Shown in pieces: positions 24,232 through 33,114 of a stretch of 64,000 bases of DNA. The stretch lies in NCBI RefSeq assembly GCF_029690045.1, contig NZ_CP121464.1, forward strand, positions 3,596,001-3,660,000, written 5' to 3'. Every line of letters begins with the position of its first letter. The first letter of the stretch is position 1. The DNA comes from Janthinobacterium rivuli (GTDB lineage: Bacteria; Pseudomonadota; Gammaproteobacteria; Burkholderiales; Burkholderiaceae_D). The notes beneath the pieces are model-generated. The model was not told the origin of the DNA. It made no database searches and saw only the letters and a list, made by a program, of their open reading frames with translations. The translations under genes and the position numbers were made by a program.

Positions 24232-25570
24232 GGTGGTCGCTTTCTCTTTCCAGTTTGATGGCCGCCAGCGGCAAGGCCAGGTGCACCACCGCCCCGCCCT
24301 GCACCCGGTTGCGTGCCGTCACCGTGCCGCCCAGGGTACGCGCGACATTGACCACCAGGAACAGTCCGAGACCGCCGCCGGGCTTGCCCTTGCTGCTTTG
24401 ATACGGCTTGCCCAGGTGCGTCAGCATCGACGGCTCGAAGCCGGGACCCGCATCGGTAATGACCAGGTGCAAGGCGTCCGCTTCGCGCGTGGCTTCAAAG
24501 CGCAGCCACTCGGGCGACGCTTCCAACGCATTGTCGAGCACATTGCAAATGGTTTGTTTCAGGGTCGAATCAAAGACGACGGGCACGTCGTGCTCGATGC
24601 GGTTATCGTACTCGAAACCCTGGATCGGCCGGCTGGTGCGCCACTCGTCGACCAGGTCGTTGAGGAAGGTATTGATCGTCGTTTTCACGGAAGATTCCCC
24701 GCGCGCCTCGCCCGCCGACAACAGAATGCCGCTGACGATGCTCTTGCAGCGCTGCAACTGCGCCTGCATTTCCGTGATTTCTTCCAGCAATTCGCTATTC
24801 TTGCTCAGTTCCGGCATGCGGCGCCAGTCGCCGAGGATGACGGAGAGGGTTGCCAGCGGCGTGCCCAGCTCGTGCGCGGCGCCCGAGGCAAGCAAGCCCA
24901 TGCGGATGATGTGCTCTTCTTCCGCCGCGCGCTGGCGCAAGTCCGCCACCTTGGCGTCGCCAGCGCGCTGGTTGCGGTTGATGCGCGTGATGAACACCAC
25001 CAGCAAGGCCGCGTTCAAAATGAAGCAGATCAGCAGGCCCTGCACGTAGAGGCTGGAAAAGCCCCGCTCCGGGTCGATCGGCAGGATCAAGGGGCCGGGC
25101 AGCAAGGCCAGGCCGGCCAGGCACAGGCTGGTGATGGCCACCATGATCCAGGTCGACCACACTTCCAGCAGCACGGCGCTGAGGATGACTTGCAGCAGGT
25201 ACAGGAAGGCAAACGGGTTGCTGATGCCGCCGCTCAGGTAGAGCTGGGCCGTCAGCACGGTGACGTCGACCAGCAGAGCGAGGAACAGGGCCGTGTTGGA
25301 AACGGGCTGGCGTTCGTGCCAGCGCAAGAGGCTGGCAAGATTAAAAGCGATGAGGCAGGACAGCACTTCGAGCATGTAAGGCACGGGCAAGGCGATGCCC
25401 AGTCCCACGCCCACGCCGAAGATCGTGCTGATCTGGCCGATCACGGCCAGCCAGCGCAGCTGGATCAGCAACTTCATGTTCTGGTGGCCGGCCGGATGTT
25501 CCATCTCGGCCGCCACCGCACCGCGCTCTAACACTTCGCGGTTGGGCAGGATCTCAATCCTGCCCGGCAT
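24221..25570 (-). CDS. regB: RegB/PrrB/RoxS-type redox sensor kinase
   Basis: This 449-residue kinase has about six membrane helices and the quinone-sensing heptad GGISNPF at 114-120, known from RegB. The phospho-histidine is H233 (GAAHELGTPLATL). Cys275 (LQRCKSIVSG) sits where the redox-active cysteine of RegB lies. The ATP domain has GPGFEPSML and GGGLGLFLVVN. I prefer ATG 25570, with GAGAG about 7 bases upstream, over 25594; both overlap the SURF1 gene. It should report the quinone pool to RegA. Confidence 0.88.
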   Translation of the reverse strand: MPGRIEILPNREVLERGAVAAEMEHPAGHQNMKLLIQLRWLAVIGQISTIFGVGVGLGIALPVPYMLEVLSCLIAFNLASLLRWHERQPVSNTALFLALLVDVTVLTAQLYLSGGISNPFAFLYLLQVILSAVLLEVWSTWIMVAITSLCLAGLALLPGPLILPIDPERGFSSLYVQGLLICFILNAALLVVFITRINRNQRAGDAKVADLRQRAAEEEHIIRMGLLASGAAHELGTPLATLSVILGDWRRMPELSKNSELLEEITEMQAQLQRCKSIVSGILLSAGEARGESSVKTTINTFLNDLVDEWRTSRPIQGFEYDNRIEHDVPVVFDSTLKQTICNVLDNALEASPEWLRFEATREADALHLVITDAGPGFEPSMLTHLGKPYQSSKGKPGGGLGLFLVVNVARTLGGTVTARNRVQGGAVVHLALPLAAIKLERESDHHAG

Positions 25571-26390
25571 GGTCACTCTCTTGCGTGCCGGCACTACGGC
25601 GCGCGCGGCGGCGCTTGTCTTCGCGCACGATCCACCAGCTGATGCCAGCGACCATCAGGGCCAGCGCAAACCACGTCAAGGCGTACACGAGGTGGTTGTT
25701 GTGGAAGGAAATCACGGTCAGGCCGCCGACGGGTGCATCAACGGCCGTTTCCGATTTGGCCTTCGCATCGACAAAATACGGCGCCACGTTGCTCAGCATG
25801 TGCGAGGCGCCGATGGCGGCCACGTCGCGCGAATACCAGTGCTGCGTGGCAGGACTGTTTTCGCGCAGGAAACCGCCGCCCGTCTCGCTGACGCGCAGCA
25901 AGCCGTCGACGTGCACGATGCCGGCCGGCGTGCTGGCGGCGATGCCTTCCCGTTTCGGCACGAAGCCGCGGTTGACCAGCACGGTGCTGCCATCGGCCAG
26001 ACGCAAGGGCGTCATCAGCCAGTAACCGCTGCCCAGTGCCGTCGTTGCTTGCACCAGGGTATTGAAAATGGGGAGATAGGTACCGGAGAGTCGCACATGG
26101 CGGTATTCATCCGTTTGCTGCGTGATGCTGGCCCAGGCTGCGGGTCCAGGTGCGTCCGTTGCGGGCGCATGTACGCGTTGTTCGACGCGCTCGATCAGGT
26201 CAAGCTTCCAGAACAGGCGTTTGACTTGCCAGGTGCCCAGGGCACAGAAACCGGCAAACAAGATCCCCGCCAGCAAGGCCAATGCAATTTTTGAATAATG
26301 CACGACCATGCCGCGTGGGCCTGGCGCGGCATCTTGCGATGCGGCGCCAGGGGCGCGCCCGGTGTTGCTTGGGCGCGTATTACTCATCAT
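25554..26390 (-). CDS. SURF1-family oxidase assembly protein
   Basis: This 278-residue protein has one helix near the N-terminus (about 34-52, LALLAGILFAGFCALGTWQV) and one near the C-terminus (YALTWFALALMVAGISWWIV) around a periplasmic domain, the SURF1 topology. Segments such as GTWQVKRLFWKLDLI and VLVNRGFVPK are typical. SURF1 helps insert heme into terminal oxidases. It overlaps cyoD by 4 bases, so it probably serves this quinol oxidase. Confidence 0.86.
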   Translation of the reverse strand: MMSNTRPSNTGRAPGAASQDAAPGPRGMVVHYSKIALALLAGILFAGFCALGTWQVKRLFWKLDLIERVEQRVHAPATDAPGPAAWASITQQTDEYRHVRLSGTYLPIFNTLVQATTALGSGYWLMTPLRLADGSTVLVNRGFVPKREGIAASTPAGIVHVDGLLRVSETGGGFLRENSPATQHWYSRDVAAIGASHMLSNVAPYFVDAKAKSETAVDAPVGGLTVISFHNNHLVYALTWFALALMVAGISWWIVREDKRRRARRSAGTQESDHAGQD

Positions 26391-26773
26391 GGAGCCGTTT
26401 TCGTATGCATGTACTCAGGCATCAGATCCGGCATCATGTTGTGGTTCATGTGGTACATGACCCACAGGGAACCGGCCATGGCGATGCCCACGATCATGAT
26501 GGTGAAGATCAGCGCCATCATGTTCCAGCCGCCTTCGGACTTGGTGTTCATGTGCAGGAAGTACACCATGTGCACCACCACTTGAACAGCCGCGAACGCC
26601 AGCAGGACCAGGCCCATGGTGCCCGAGTTGGTGATGGCTTTCGTCATCACCAGCCAGAATGGAATGGCCGTCAGGATCACCGACAGGATGAAACCGATCG
26701 TGTAGCTTTTCAGGCTGCCATGATCGTGGTTGTCATGGTGGTGGCTATCGCCGTGTGTGTGGTGGTCGCTCAT
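26387..26773 (-). CDS. cyoD: Cytochrome bo3 ubiquinol oxidase subunit IV
   Basis: This 128-residue protein has three membrane helices, a His-rich N-terminus (HHTHGDSHHHDNHDHGS) and the CyoD segment VVVHMVYFLHMN. Subunit IV assists assembly of the copper site. The extended His tract is longer than I expect for a typical CyoD. The start at 26773 overlaps the cyoC stop by 4 bases. Confidence 0.9.
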   Translation of the reverse strand: MSDHHTHGDSHHHDNHDHGSLKSYTIGFILSVILTAIPFWLVMTKAITNSGTMGLVLLAFAAVQVVVHMVYFLHMNTKSEGGWNMMALIFTIMIVGIAMAGSLWVMYHMNHNMMPDLMPEYMHTKTAP

Positions 26774-27408
26774 GGCAGCACTCCCATCAGGTAGACAAAG
26801 GTGAAGACGCCAATCCAGATGACGTCCAGGAAGTGCCAGAACAGCGACAGGCACATCATGCGACGGCCGTTTTCCGGGGTCAGACCATGCTTGTTCAACT
26901 GGAACATCAAGGTCACGAGCCAGATCACGCCGAACGTCACGTGCAAGCCGTGGGTGCCGACCAGGGCGAAGAACGACGACAGGAACGCGCTGCGCTGCGG
27001 ACCGGCGCCTTCGTGGATCAGATGAATGAATTCATACATTTCCAGCGACAGGAAGGCCAGGCCGAACAGGCCCGTGATGCCCAGCCAGACCAGGGTGCTG
27101 CGCAATTGCTTGCGCTGCATGGCCAGCATGGCGAAGCCGTAGGTGATCGACGACAGCAGCAGCATGGCCGTGTTGACGGCCACCAGCGGCAGGTCGAACA
27201 GCGCGGCGCCCGTCGGGCCGTCCGCATAGCTGCGGCCGACCACGGCGTACGTGGCGAACAGACAGGCGAAGATCAGGCAATCGCTCATCAGGTAGAGCCA
27301 GAAACCCAGCAGGCTGCCGTTTTCCGGGTGGTGCTCGCGCACAAAGTAGCTGCGCGTGCTTGGTGCGGCGCCAGCGGCGCCGGTGTTATGGGCGATGGTA
27401 TCAGACAT
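26770..27408 (-). CDS. cyoC: Cytochrome bo3 ubiquinol oxidase subunit III
   Basis: This 212-residue protein has five membrane helices and the subunit III motifs [29 protein letters not shown] and [10 protein letters not shown]. It overlaps cyoB by 8 bases and cyoD by 4. It forms part of the inner-membrane quinol oxidase. Confidence 0.94.
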   Translation of the reverse strand: MSDTIAHNTGAAGAAPSTRSYFVREHHPENGSLLGFWLYLMSDCLIFACLFATYAVVGRSYADGPTGAALFDLPLVAVNTAMLLLSSITYGFAMLAMQRKQLRSTLVWLGITGLFGLAFLSLEMYEFIHLIHEGAGPQRSAFLSSFFALVGTHGLHVTFGVIWLVTLMFQLNKHGLTPENGRRMMCLSLFWHFLDVIWIGVFTFVYLMGVLP

Positions 27409-29404
27409 GGCTGCTCAGCAATTTAGTATAAGCGTCTTCGGTACGGACCACTTCTTCCGCAGGAATGTAGTAATCGCGCTTGTAGTTAAAGGTATGGACG
27501 ATGATGGTGACCATCATGATCACGAAGCCGATGCTGGCGACGAGCCACATTTGCCAGATCAGGCCAAAACCAACCAGTGCGCTCAGCGCGGCGATCACGA
27601 AACCAGCCCAGGTGTTCTTCGGCATGTGGATCTTCGTGAAACCGGACGTCGGACGCTGGTAACCGTGTTTCTTCATGTCAGTCCATGCATCGAGTTCGTG
27701 CACTTGTGGCGTGAAGGCGAAATTATAGTCTGGCGGTGGCGACGACGTCGACCATTCCAGCGTACGGCCACCCCATGGGTCACCGGTCACGTCGCGCAGG
27801 GCGTGACGGTTGCGGTAGCTGACGAAGAACTGGATCAGCATGGAAGCGATACCCAGTGCGATCGAGACGGCGCCAAACCAGGCGATGATGGTCCAGATTT
27901 GCAACGATGGATCTTCAAAGTGGTTGACACGACGGGTCACGCCCATCAGGCCCAGCACGTACAGCGGCATGAAGGCCAGGTAGAAGCCGACGAACCAGAA
28001 CCAGAACGAGCACTTGCCCCAGAACACGTCAAGCTTGTAACCGAAGGCTTTCGGGTACCAGTAGTTGATCGCAGCAAATACACCGAAGACCACGCCGCCG
28101 ATAATCACGTTATGGAAGTGGGCGATCAGGAACAGGCTGTTGTGCAGCACGAAGTCCGCTGGTGGTACGGCCAGCAATACGCCGGTCATGCCGCCGATGG
28201 TGAAGGTGACCATGAAGCCGATCGTCCACAGCATAGGCAGTTCAAAGCGGATACGGCCGCGGTACATGGTAAACAGCCAGTTGAAGATCTTCGCGCCCGT
28301 CGGGATCGAAATGATCATCGTCGTGATGCCGAAGAAGGAGTTGACGCTGGCGCCCGAACCCATGGTGAAGAAGTGATGCAGCCATACCAGGTACGACAGG
28401 ATCATGATGACGCAGGTGGCGTACACCATCGAGGCGTAGCCGAACAGGCGCTTGCTGCTGAACGTGGCGACGACTTCCGAGAACACGCCGAACAGCGGCA
28501 GGATCAGGATGTAGACCTCAGGGTGACCCCAGATCCAAATCAGGTTGACGTACATCATGGCGTTGCCGCCCAGTTCCGTCGTGAAGAAGTTAAAGCCTGC
28601 AACGCGGTCCAGCGACAGCATGGCCAGCACAGCCGTCAGCACAGGGAAAGCGGCGACGATCAGGATGTTGGTGCACAGTGCGGTCCAGGTGAAAACGGGC
28701 ATTTTCATCCAGGTCATGCCTGGCGCGCGCATCTTGACGATGGTGGCGATCAGGTTGACACCGGACAAGAGCGTCCCGACCCCGGCAATCTGCAAGGACC
28801 AGATGTAATAGTCTACCCCCACGTCCGGACTGCCGACGATGCCCGACAGCGGTGGATACGCCAGCCAGCCCGTGCGGGCGAATTCGCCGACGAACAACGA
28901 AGCCATGACCAAGGCGGCGCCCATGGTGGTCATCCAGAAGCTGAAGTTGTTCAGGAAAGGGAAAGCCACGTCGCGCGCGCCGATTTGCAGCGGCACCACG
29001 TAGTTCATCAGACCCGTCACGAAAGGCATCGCGACGAAGAAGATCATGATCACGCCGTGGGCGGTGAAGATCTGGTCGTAGTGATGCGGTGGCAGGAAGC
29101 CGGCATTGTCGCCAAAGGCAACAGCCTGCTGGGTACGCATCATCAGCGCGTCGGCAAAGCCGCGCAGCAGCATGACGAGGCCCAGGATCATGTACATGAT
29201 ACCGATTTTTTTATGGTCGATACTGGTGATCCAGTCGCGCCACAGGGTACCCCAGACGCGGAAATACGTCAGTGCCGCAACGAGTGCGATACCGCCCAGG
29301 GCAACCATCGCAAAGGTCGCCAGCAGGATAGGTTCGTGAAATGGAATTGCATCCCAAGTCAGACGGCCGAATATAAGCTTCGTCAGATCAATATGGTCTA
29401 GCAT
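27401..29404 (-). CDS. cyoB: Cytochrome bo3 ubiquinol oxidase subunit I
   Basis: This 667-residue core subunit has the family's usual length and many helices. [15 protein letters not shown] holds the cross-linked His/Tyr pair of the heme-copper centre, and WLHHFFTMG gives two further copper ligands. It reduces oxygen to water using ubiquinol and pumps protons. The start at 29404 (MLDHIDL) follows the cyoA stop by 84 bases. Confidence 0.96.
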   Translation of the reverse strand: MLDHIDLTKLIFGRLTWDAIPFHEPILLATFAMVALGGIALVAALTYFRVWGTLWRDWITSIDHKKIGIMYMILGLVMLLRGFADALMMRTQQAVAFGDNAGFLPPHHYDQIFTAHGVIMIFFVAMPFVTGLMNYVVPLQIGARDVAFPFLNNFSFWMTTMGAALVMASLFVGEFARTGWLAYPPLSGIVGSPDVGVDYYIWSLQIAGVGTLLSGVNLIATIVKMRAPGMTWMKMPVFTWTALCTNILIVAAFPVLTAVLAMLSLDRVAGFNFFTTELGGNAMMYVNLIWIWGHPEVYILILPLFGVFSEVVATFSSKRLFGYASMVYATCVIMILSYLVWLHHFFTMGSGASVNSFFGITTMIISIPTGAKIFNWLFTMYRGRIRFELPMLWTIGFMVTFTIGGMTGVLLAVPPADFVLHNSLFLIAHFHNVIIGGVVFGVFAAINYWYPKAFGYKLDVFWGKCSFWFWFVGFYLAFMPLYVLGLMGVTRRVNHFEDPSLQIWTIIAWFGAVSIALGIASMLIQFFVSYRNRHALRDVTGDPWGGRTLEWSTSSPPPDYNFAFTPQVHELDAWTDMKKHGYQRPTSGFTKIHMPKNTWAGFVIAALSALVGFGLIWQMWLVASIGFVIMMVTIIVHTFNYKRDYYIPAEEVVRTEDAYTKLLSSHV

Positions 29405-29488
29405 TGTTACTCTCAGAGAAAAAAGGGAGGCGCCAGGCAAGCGGCGCCAGTATCTGCAGCGCAATGCGCTGCGGGATTCATGCAGTCG

Positions 29489-30472
29489 TTACTTGGCTTG
29501 AACGCCCTTTTCAACTACTGCATCGCTAGCGACTACTGCCGTTACGGCCGCTACCGGGCTATTTGCCATCGTCAATTTGTATGGCTCGACCGGCGTCACG
29601 CACAGGGCGTCGGAAACGATGGTGCGATTCAGAATTGCCTTGTACAGATCGCTAGGCACGGCGCTGTAGCGGCGCACCGGATCGCGTTCGCTAGGCTGGG
29701 CCAGCGACAGGTAGTCGTCGCGGTTCAGCGCGCCGCCACCGGCACGTGCCGATGCCACCCATTTGTCAAAGTCCGCATCATTCACGCCATGGAACTTGAA
29801 GCGCATGCCCGAGAAACCGGCACCGCTGTAGTTGGCGGAGAAGCCTTTATAGACACCAGGCTTGTTGATGACGGCATTCAACTGCGTTTCCATGCCCGGC
29901 ATGGCGTAGATCTGACCTGCCAGTGCGGGGATGAAGAACGAGTTCATGACGGACGACGCGGTGATCTTGAAGCGGATCGGACGATCGACGGGCGCGTACA
30001 GTTCATTCACGGAAGCGATGCCTTGCTCCGGGTAGATGAACAGCCACTTCCAGTCCAGGGCCACGACTTCGACGATCATCGGCTTGTGGCTGGCAGGAAT
30101 GGGGCGGTTGGCGTCGATACGGCTCAATGGGCGGTATGGATCGAGGGTGTGGGTGCTGATCCAGGTCAGCAGGCCCAGCACGATAATGATCAACAGGGGC
30201 GCGCCCCAGATGATCAGCTCGAGGCGAGTCGAGTGGTCCCAGTCCGGCTCGTATTTGGCCGCGGTGTTGTTTTTTCTATAGCGCCATGCGAAAAGCAGGG
30301 TCAGGGCGATTACCGGAACGATAATCAACAGCATCAGCAATGTCGAGATGACAATCAGATTGCCTTGCTGAACTGCGATGTCACCAGACGCGTTCAGTAC
30401 CACCGTATTGCAACCAGCCAACAATGCGAGAGGTAAAAGAAGCAGTCCGCGACGAACTTTTAATGAAAACAT
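29489..30472 (-). CDS. cyoA: Cytochrome bo3 ubiquinol oxidase subunit II
   Basis: This 327-residue protein has a lipoprotein signal (LLAGC), two helices and a cupredoxin domain with VVALDWKWLFIYPEQGIASV. The usual copper-A cysteines are absent (ANYSGAGFSGMRFKFHG), which makes it a quinol rather than cytochrome c oxidase. It ends with an extra Ala/Val-rich tail. It is the first gene of the operon; no gene for heme O synthase (cyoE) is seen in the cluster. Confidence 0.94.
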   Translation of the reverse strand: MFSLKVRRGLLLLPLALLAGCNTVVLNASGDIAVQQGNLIVISTLLMLLIIVPVIALTLLFAWRYRKNNTAAKYEPDWDHSTRLELIIWGAPLLIIIVLGLLTWISTHTLDPYRPLSRIDANRPIPASHKPMIVEVVALDWKWLFIYPEQGIASVNELYAPVDRPIRFKITASSVMNSFFIPALAGQIYAMPGMETQLNAVINKPGVYKGFSANYSGAGFSGMRFKFHGVNDADFDKWVASARAGGGALNRDDYLSLAQPSERDPVRRYSAVPSDLYKAILNRTIVSDALCVTPVEPYKLTMANSPVAAVTAVVASDAVVEKGVQAK

Positions 30473-30689
30473 ACAGGAAAGTCCAGTACAGGGGATGAAG
30501 ATATGGTACTGTATTCTCACTGGAGCGCGTTGGCAATTGGACGTTTTGTCCACCCCCTTGCTCGGATTTTCACTCGGTAGTTGCGGAGTTTTCCTACAGC
30601 TATCTATTGAATAGTCCTACTCCGGGCGTGAGACACCCGGGGTATGTTACGCGTTGGCCGAACTCGAAACTATATTGGAGACGATCATC

Positions 30690-32036
30690 ATGTCCAGCAC
30701 GCGCATACACAGCGGGGATGTACCCGCCGACTTTTCCCCCCACTCCCTGCGCGACGCACGCGGGGCCGGCACGGTCGAATCGCATATCGACCCCGGTGAG
30801 ATCGCCGTCGGCGTGATCATCGGCCGCGCTTCCGAATACTTTGACTTCTTTGTCTACGCCATCGCCTCGGTGCTGGTGTTTCCGCGCGTCTTCTTCCCGT
30901 TTGAAGAACGCCTGGAGGGTACATTATATGCATTCCTGATTTTCTCGTTCGCCTTCATCGCCCGTCCGTTCGGCACCGTGATCTTCATGGAGATCCAGCG
31001 CCGCATGGGACGCAGCGCCAAGCTGACGATCGCCCTCTTCCTGCTGGGCGTGTCGACGGCCGGCATCGCCTTCCTGCCGACGTATTCGCACCTGGGCTTT
31101 GCCGCCATCATCTGGCTGTCCGTGCTGCGCATCGGCCAGGGCGTGGCCCTGGGCGGCTCGTGGGATGGCTTGCCGTCGCTGCTGGCCCTGAACGCGCCCG
31201 AAAACAAGCGCGGTTGGTACGCCATGCTGGGCCAGCTGGGTGCGCCCGCCGGCTTCCTGATCGCCGCCGGCCTGTTCTGGTTCATGCTGACCACCCTGAC
31301 GGATGAGGACTTCCTCGACTGGGGCTGGCGCTATCCTTTCTATGTCGCCTTCGCCATCAACGTGGTCGCCCTGTTTGCCCGCCTGCGCCTGGTGTCGACG
31401 AATGAATATGCGCGCCTGCTCGACGAACGCGAACTGCAGCCCGTGAGCGTGTTTGAAATGAGCCGCGGCCAGGGCCGCAACGTGCTGATCGGCGCCCTCG
31501 CCGCGCTGGCCAGCTACGCCCTGTTCCACCTCGTCACCGTGTTCCCGCTGTCGTGGATTTCCGTCTACCAGACCCGTTCGGCCTCGGACTTCCTGCAAAT
31601 CCAGATGCTGGGCGCCGTGCTGGCCGCCATCGGCGTCGTGATTTCCGGCTTGCTGGCCGATAAAGTGGGCCGCCGCACCACCCTGGGCGTGCTGGCCGTA
31701 CTGATCGCCATCTTCAGCGCCTTCGTGCCAACCCTGATGGGTGGCGGCAACTTTGGCCAGGACGTCTTCATCCTCGTCGGCTTCAGCCTGCTGGGCCTGT
31801 CCTACGGCCAGGCAGCCGGCGCCGTGACGGCCAACTTCCCTGCCCGCTTCCGCTACACGGGTGCGGCGTTGACGTCCGACCTGGCCTGGCTGGTCGGTGC
31901 CGGTTTCGCCCCGCTCGTGGCGCTGGGCCTGTCGGCCAACTTCGGCCTGGCCTACGTCAGTTTCTACTTGCTGTCGGGCGCCGTCGCCTCGCTGGCCGCC
32001 CTGAGCCTGAACCGGGCGCTGGAAATCCGCGACTGA
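30690..32036 (+). CDS. MFS transporter (metabolite/proton symporter-like)
   Basis: This 448-residue protein has 12 predicted helices. SEYFDFFVYAIASVLVFPRVFF near the start, a GRSAKLT-like loop between helices 2 and 3, and RIGQGVALGGSWDG are features of the MHS (alpha-ketoglutarate/shikimate/proline) branch. Substrate is unknown. I start at ATG 30690, with TTGGAG upstream, rather than 30654. It is divergent from the cyo operon. Confidence 0.8.
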   Translation: MSSTRIHSGDVPADFSPHSLRDARGAGTVESHIDPGEIAVGVIIGRASEYFDFFVYAIASVLVFPRVFFPFEERLEGTLYAFLIFSFAFIARPFGTVIFMEIQRRMGRSAKLTIALFLLGVSTAGIAFLPTYSHLGFAAIIWLSVLRIGQGVALGGSWDGLPSLLALNAPENKRGWYAMLGQLGAPAGFLIAAGLFWFMLTTLTDEDFLDWGWRYPFYVAFAINVVALFARLRLVSTNEYARLLDERELQPVSVFEMSRGQGRNVLIGALAALASYALFHLVTVFPLSWISVYQTRSASDFLQIQMLGAVLAAIGVVISGLLADKVGRRTTLGVLAVLIAIFSAFVPTLMGGGNFGQDVFILVGFSLLGLSYGQAAGAVTANFPARFRYTGAALTSDLAWLVGAGFAPLVALGLSANFGLAYVSFYLLSGAVASLAALSLNRALEIRD

Positions 32037-32037
32037 C

Positions 32038-32062
32038 ATATATATATATATATATATATATA
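32038..32062. repeat. (AT)n dinucleotide tract
   Basis: An uninterrupted 25-base AT alternation begins one base after the MFS stop codon, striking in DNA of this GC content. It may vary in length by slippage. Confidence 0.9.
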
Positions 32063-32105
32063 GGCAATCCGGGTGGCGGCGTGCCGTCACCCGGAACACC
32101 CCACG

Positions 32106-32131
32106 AAACGCCGGCATCGTCCGGCGTTTTT
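32106..32131 (+). terminator. Rho-independent terminator after the MFS gene
   Basis: AAACGCCGG, loop CATCGT and CCGGCGTTT with a following T run form a strong terminator. A second, damaged copy (CCCGCG arm) lies about 143 bases further on, as part of a tandem duplication. Confidence 0.8.
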
Positions 32132-32132
32132 T

Positions 32133-32217
32133 GTGGGTCGGCTTAGCCCGCAGGGCTTAAGCCGACAGGCGCGCAACGAAGATTGTCAGATTACGCTGCG
32201 CTAATCTGACCTACGCA
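32133..32217. repeat. Dispersed REP-like element, copy A
   Basis: It begins with GTGGGTCGGCTTAG, contains the inner palindrome GGCTTAGCCCGCAGGGCTTAAGCC, continues with CAGATTACGC...CTAATCTG and ends with GACCTACGCA. The ends are imperfect inverted copies of each other. The same design appears at 32275-32361, 47817-47925 and 60921-61039. Confidence 0.75.
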
Positions 32218-32274
32218 ACTAAAACCCGGCCAGGCGCGCGGCCTGAAAAAACGCCGGCATCGTCCCGCGTTTTT

Positions 32275-32361
32275 GCGTAGGTCGGCTTAGCCCGCAGGGC
32301 GTAAGCCGACAGGCACGCCACGAAGATGGGCAGATTACGCTTCGCCAGTCTGACCTACGCA
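32275..32361. repeat. Dispersed REP-like element, copy B (tandem to copy A)
   Basis: GCGTAGGTC at the start and GACCTACGC at the end are perfect inverted termini. It is highly similar to copy A and lies 143-144 bases after it, together with the terminator hairpin, so the whole block was duplicated in tandem. Confidence 0.78.
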
Positions 32362-32379
32362 GTGAAAACCCGGCCCGGC

Positions 32380-32832
32380 TCACTGTATCGCCAGTTGCCG
32401 GCCGCCGGTGCCTTCCTTCTTCGGCAAGTCCAGCAGCAACACGCCATTTTCGTAGCGGGCCTGCGCGCCAGCCTCGTCCACTTCTTGCGGCAGCACGAAG
32501 CTGCGGTATTGCTGGCCGTACTCGCGCTCGCTGCGCACGGTCTTGCCTCCGCTATCGCGGGTCACCCTTTCATCCTTGAGTTCAGCGCTGATGGAGACGC
32601 GGTTGCCGTCGATGGACACCTTGATATCGTCCTTGTTGACGCCTGGAATGTCTGCCTGCACCTGATACGCTTGCTCAGTTTCGGAAATGTCGACGCGCAT
32701 GCGTGGCGAACCGCCATCGCGCAGGCGCAGGGCGGGCGCGAAAAAGTCGTGCATGAATTCTTCCATGTCGCTGAACGGGTCGAAACGTGCCAGCGGGTTT
32801 TGCGGATCGCGACGGATCAAATGATTAGCCAT
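32380..32832 (-). CDS. Small heat shock protein Hsp20 (alpha-crystallin family)
   Basis: This 150-residue chaperone has an N-terminal arm (RRDPQNPLARFDPFSDMEEF), an alpha-crystallin domain from about residue 45 (MRVDISETEQAYQVQADIPG) and the GVLLLDLPKK strand. It keeps unfolding proteins soluble under stress. AGGAGG lies six bases before the ATG at 32832, an unusually strong ribosome site, so high expression is likely. I saw no clear sigma-32 promoter upstream. Confidence 0.92.
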   Translation of the reverse strand: MANHLIRRDPQNPLARFDPFSDMEEFMHDFFAPALRLRDGGSPRMRVDISETEQAYQVQADIPGVNKDDIKVSIDGNRVSISAELKDERVTRDSGGKTVRSEREYGQQYRSFVLPQEVDEAGAQARYENGVLLLDLPKKEGTGGRQLAIQ

Positions 32833-33114
32833 GATGTCCTCCTGCATGGTCTGGTTTGCACACGGTGGCCAGCCGCATGGGCGCCACCACCTCCTGCATC
32901 TTAGGATGTCAACAACCAATCTCTTTGATCCGCCTCAATCGTGGCCAGCTTGATTTTCAAGCTACTTTCATCTGTGCGCTGGCGCGCTTTGCACTACCTT
33001 GCGCCTGCGGAAAATGCCCCAAGGCTGTTATGCTAACGCACGCTATGCTTGACCACCAGAAATCTTGCATTTCAATTAAAATTGATTTTTTCGCGACAGC
33101 CTTCCACGGACATA

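Noticed and set aside
27356..29401. A 681-codon open frame on the plus strand opposite cyoB
   Set aside because: It is rich in His, Asp, Gln and Arg in the manner of antisense frames of GC-rich genes, and cyoB on the other strand is unmistakable.
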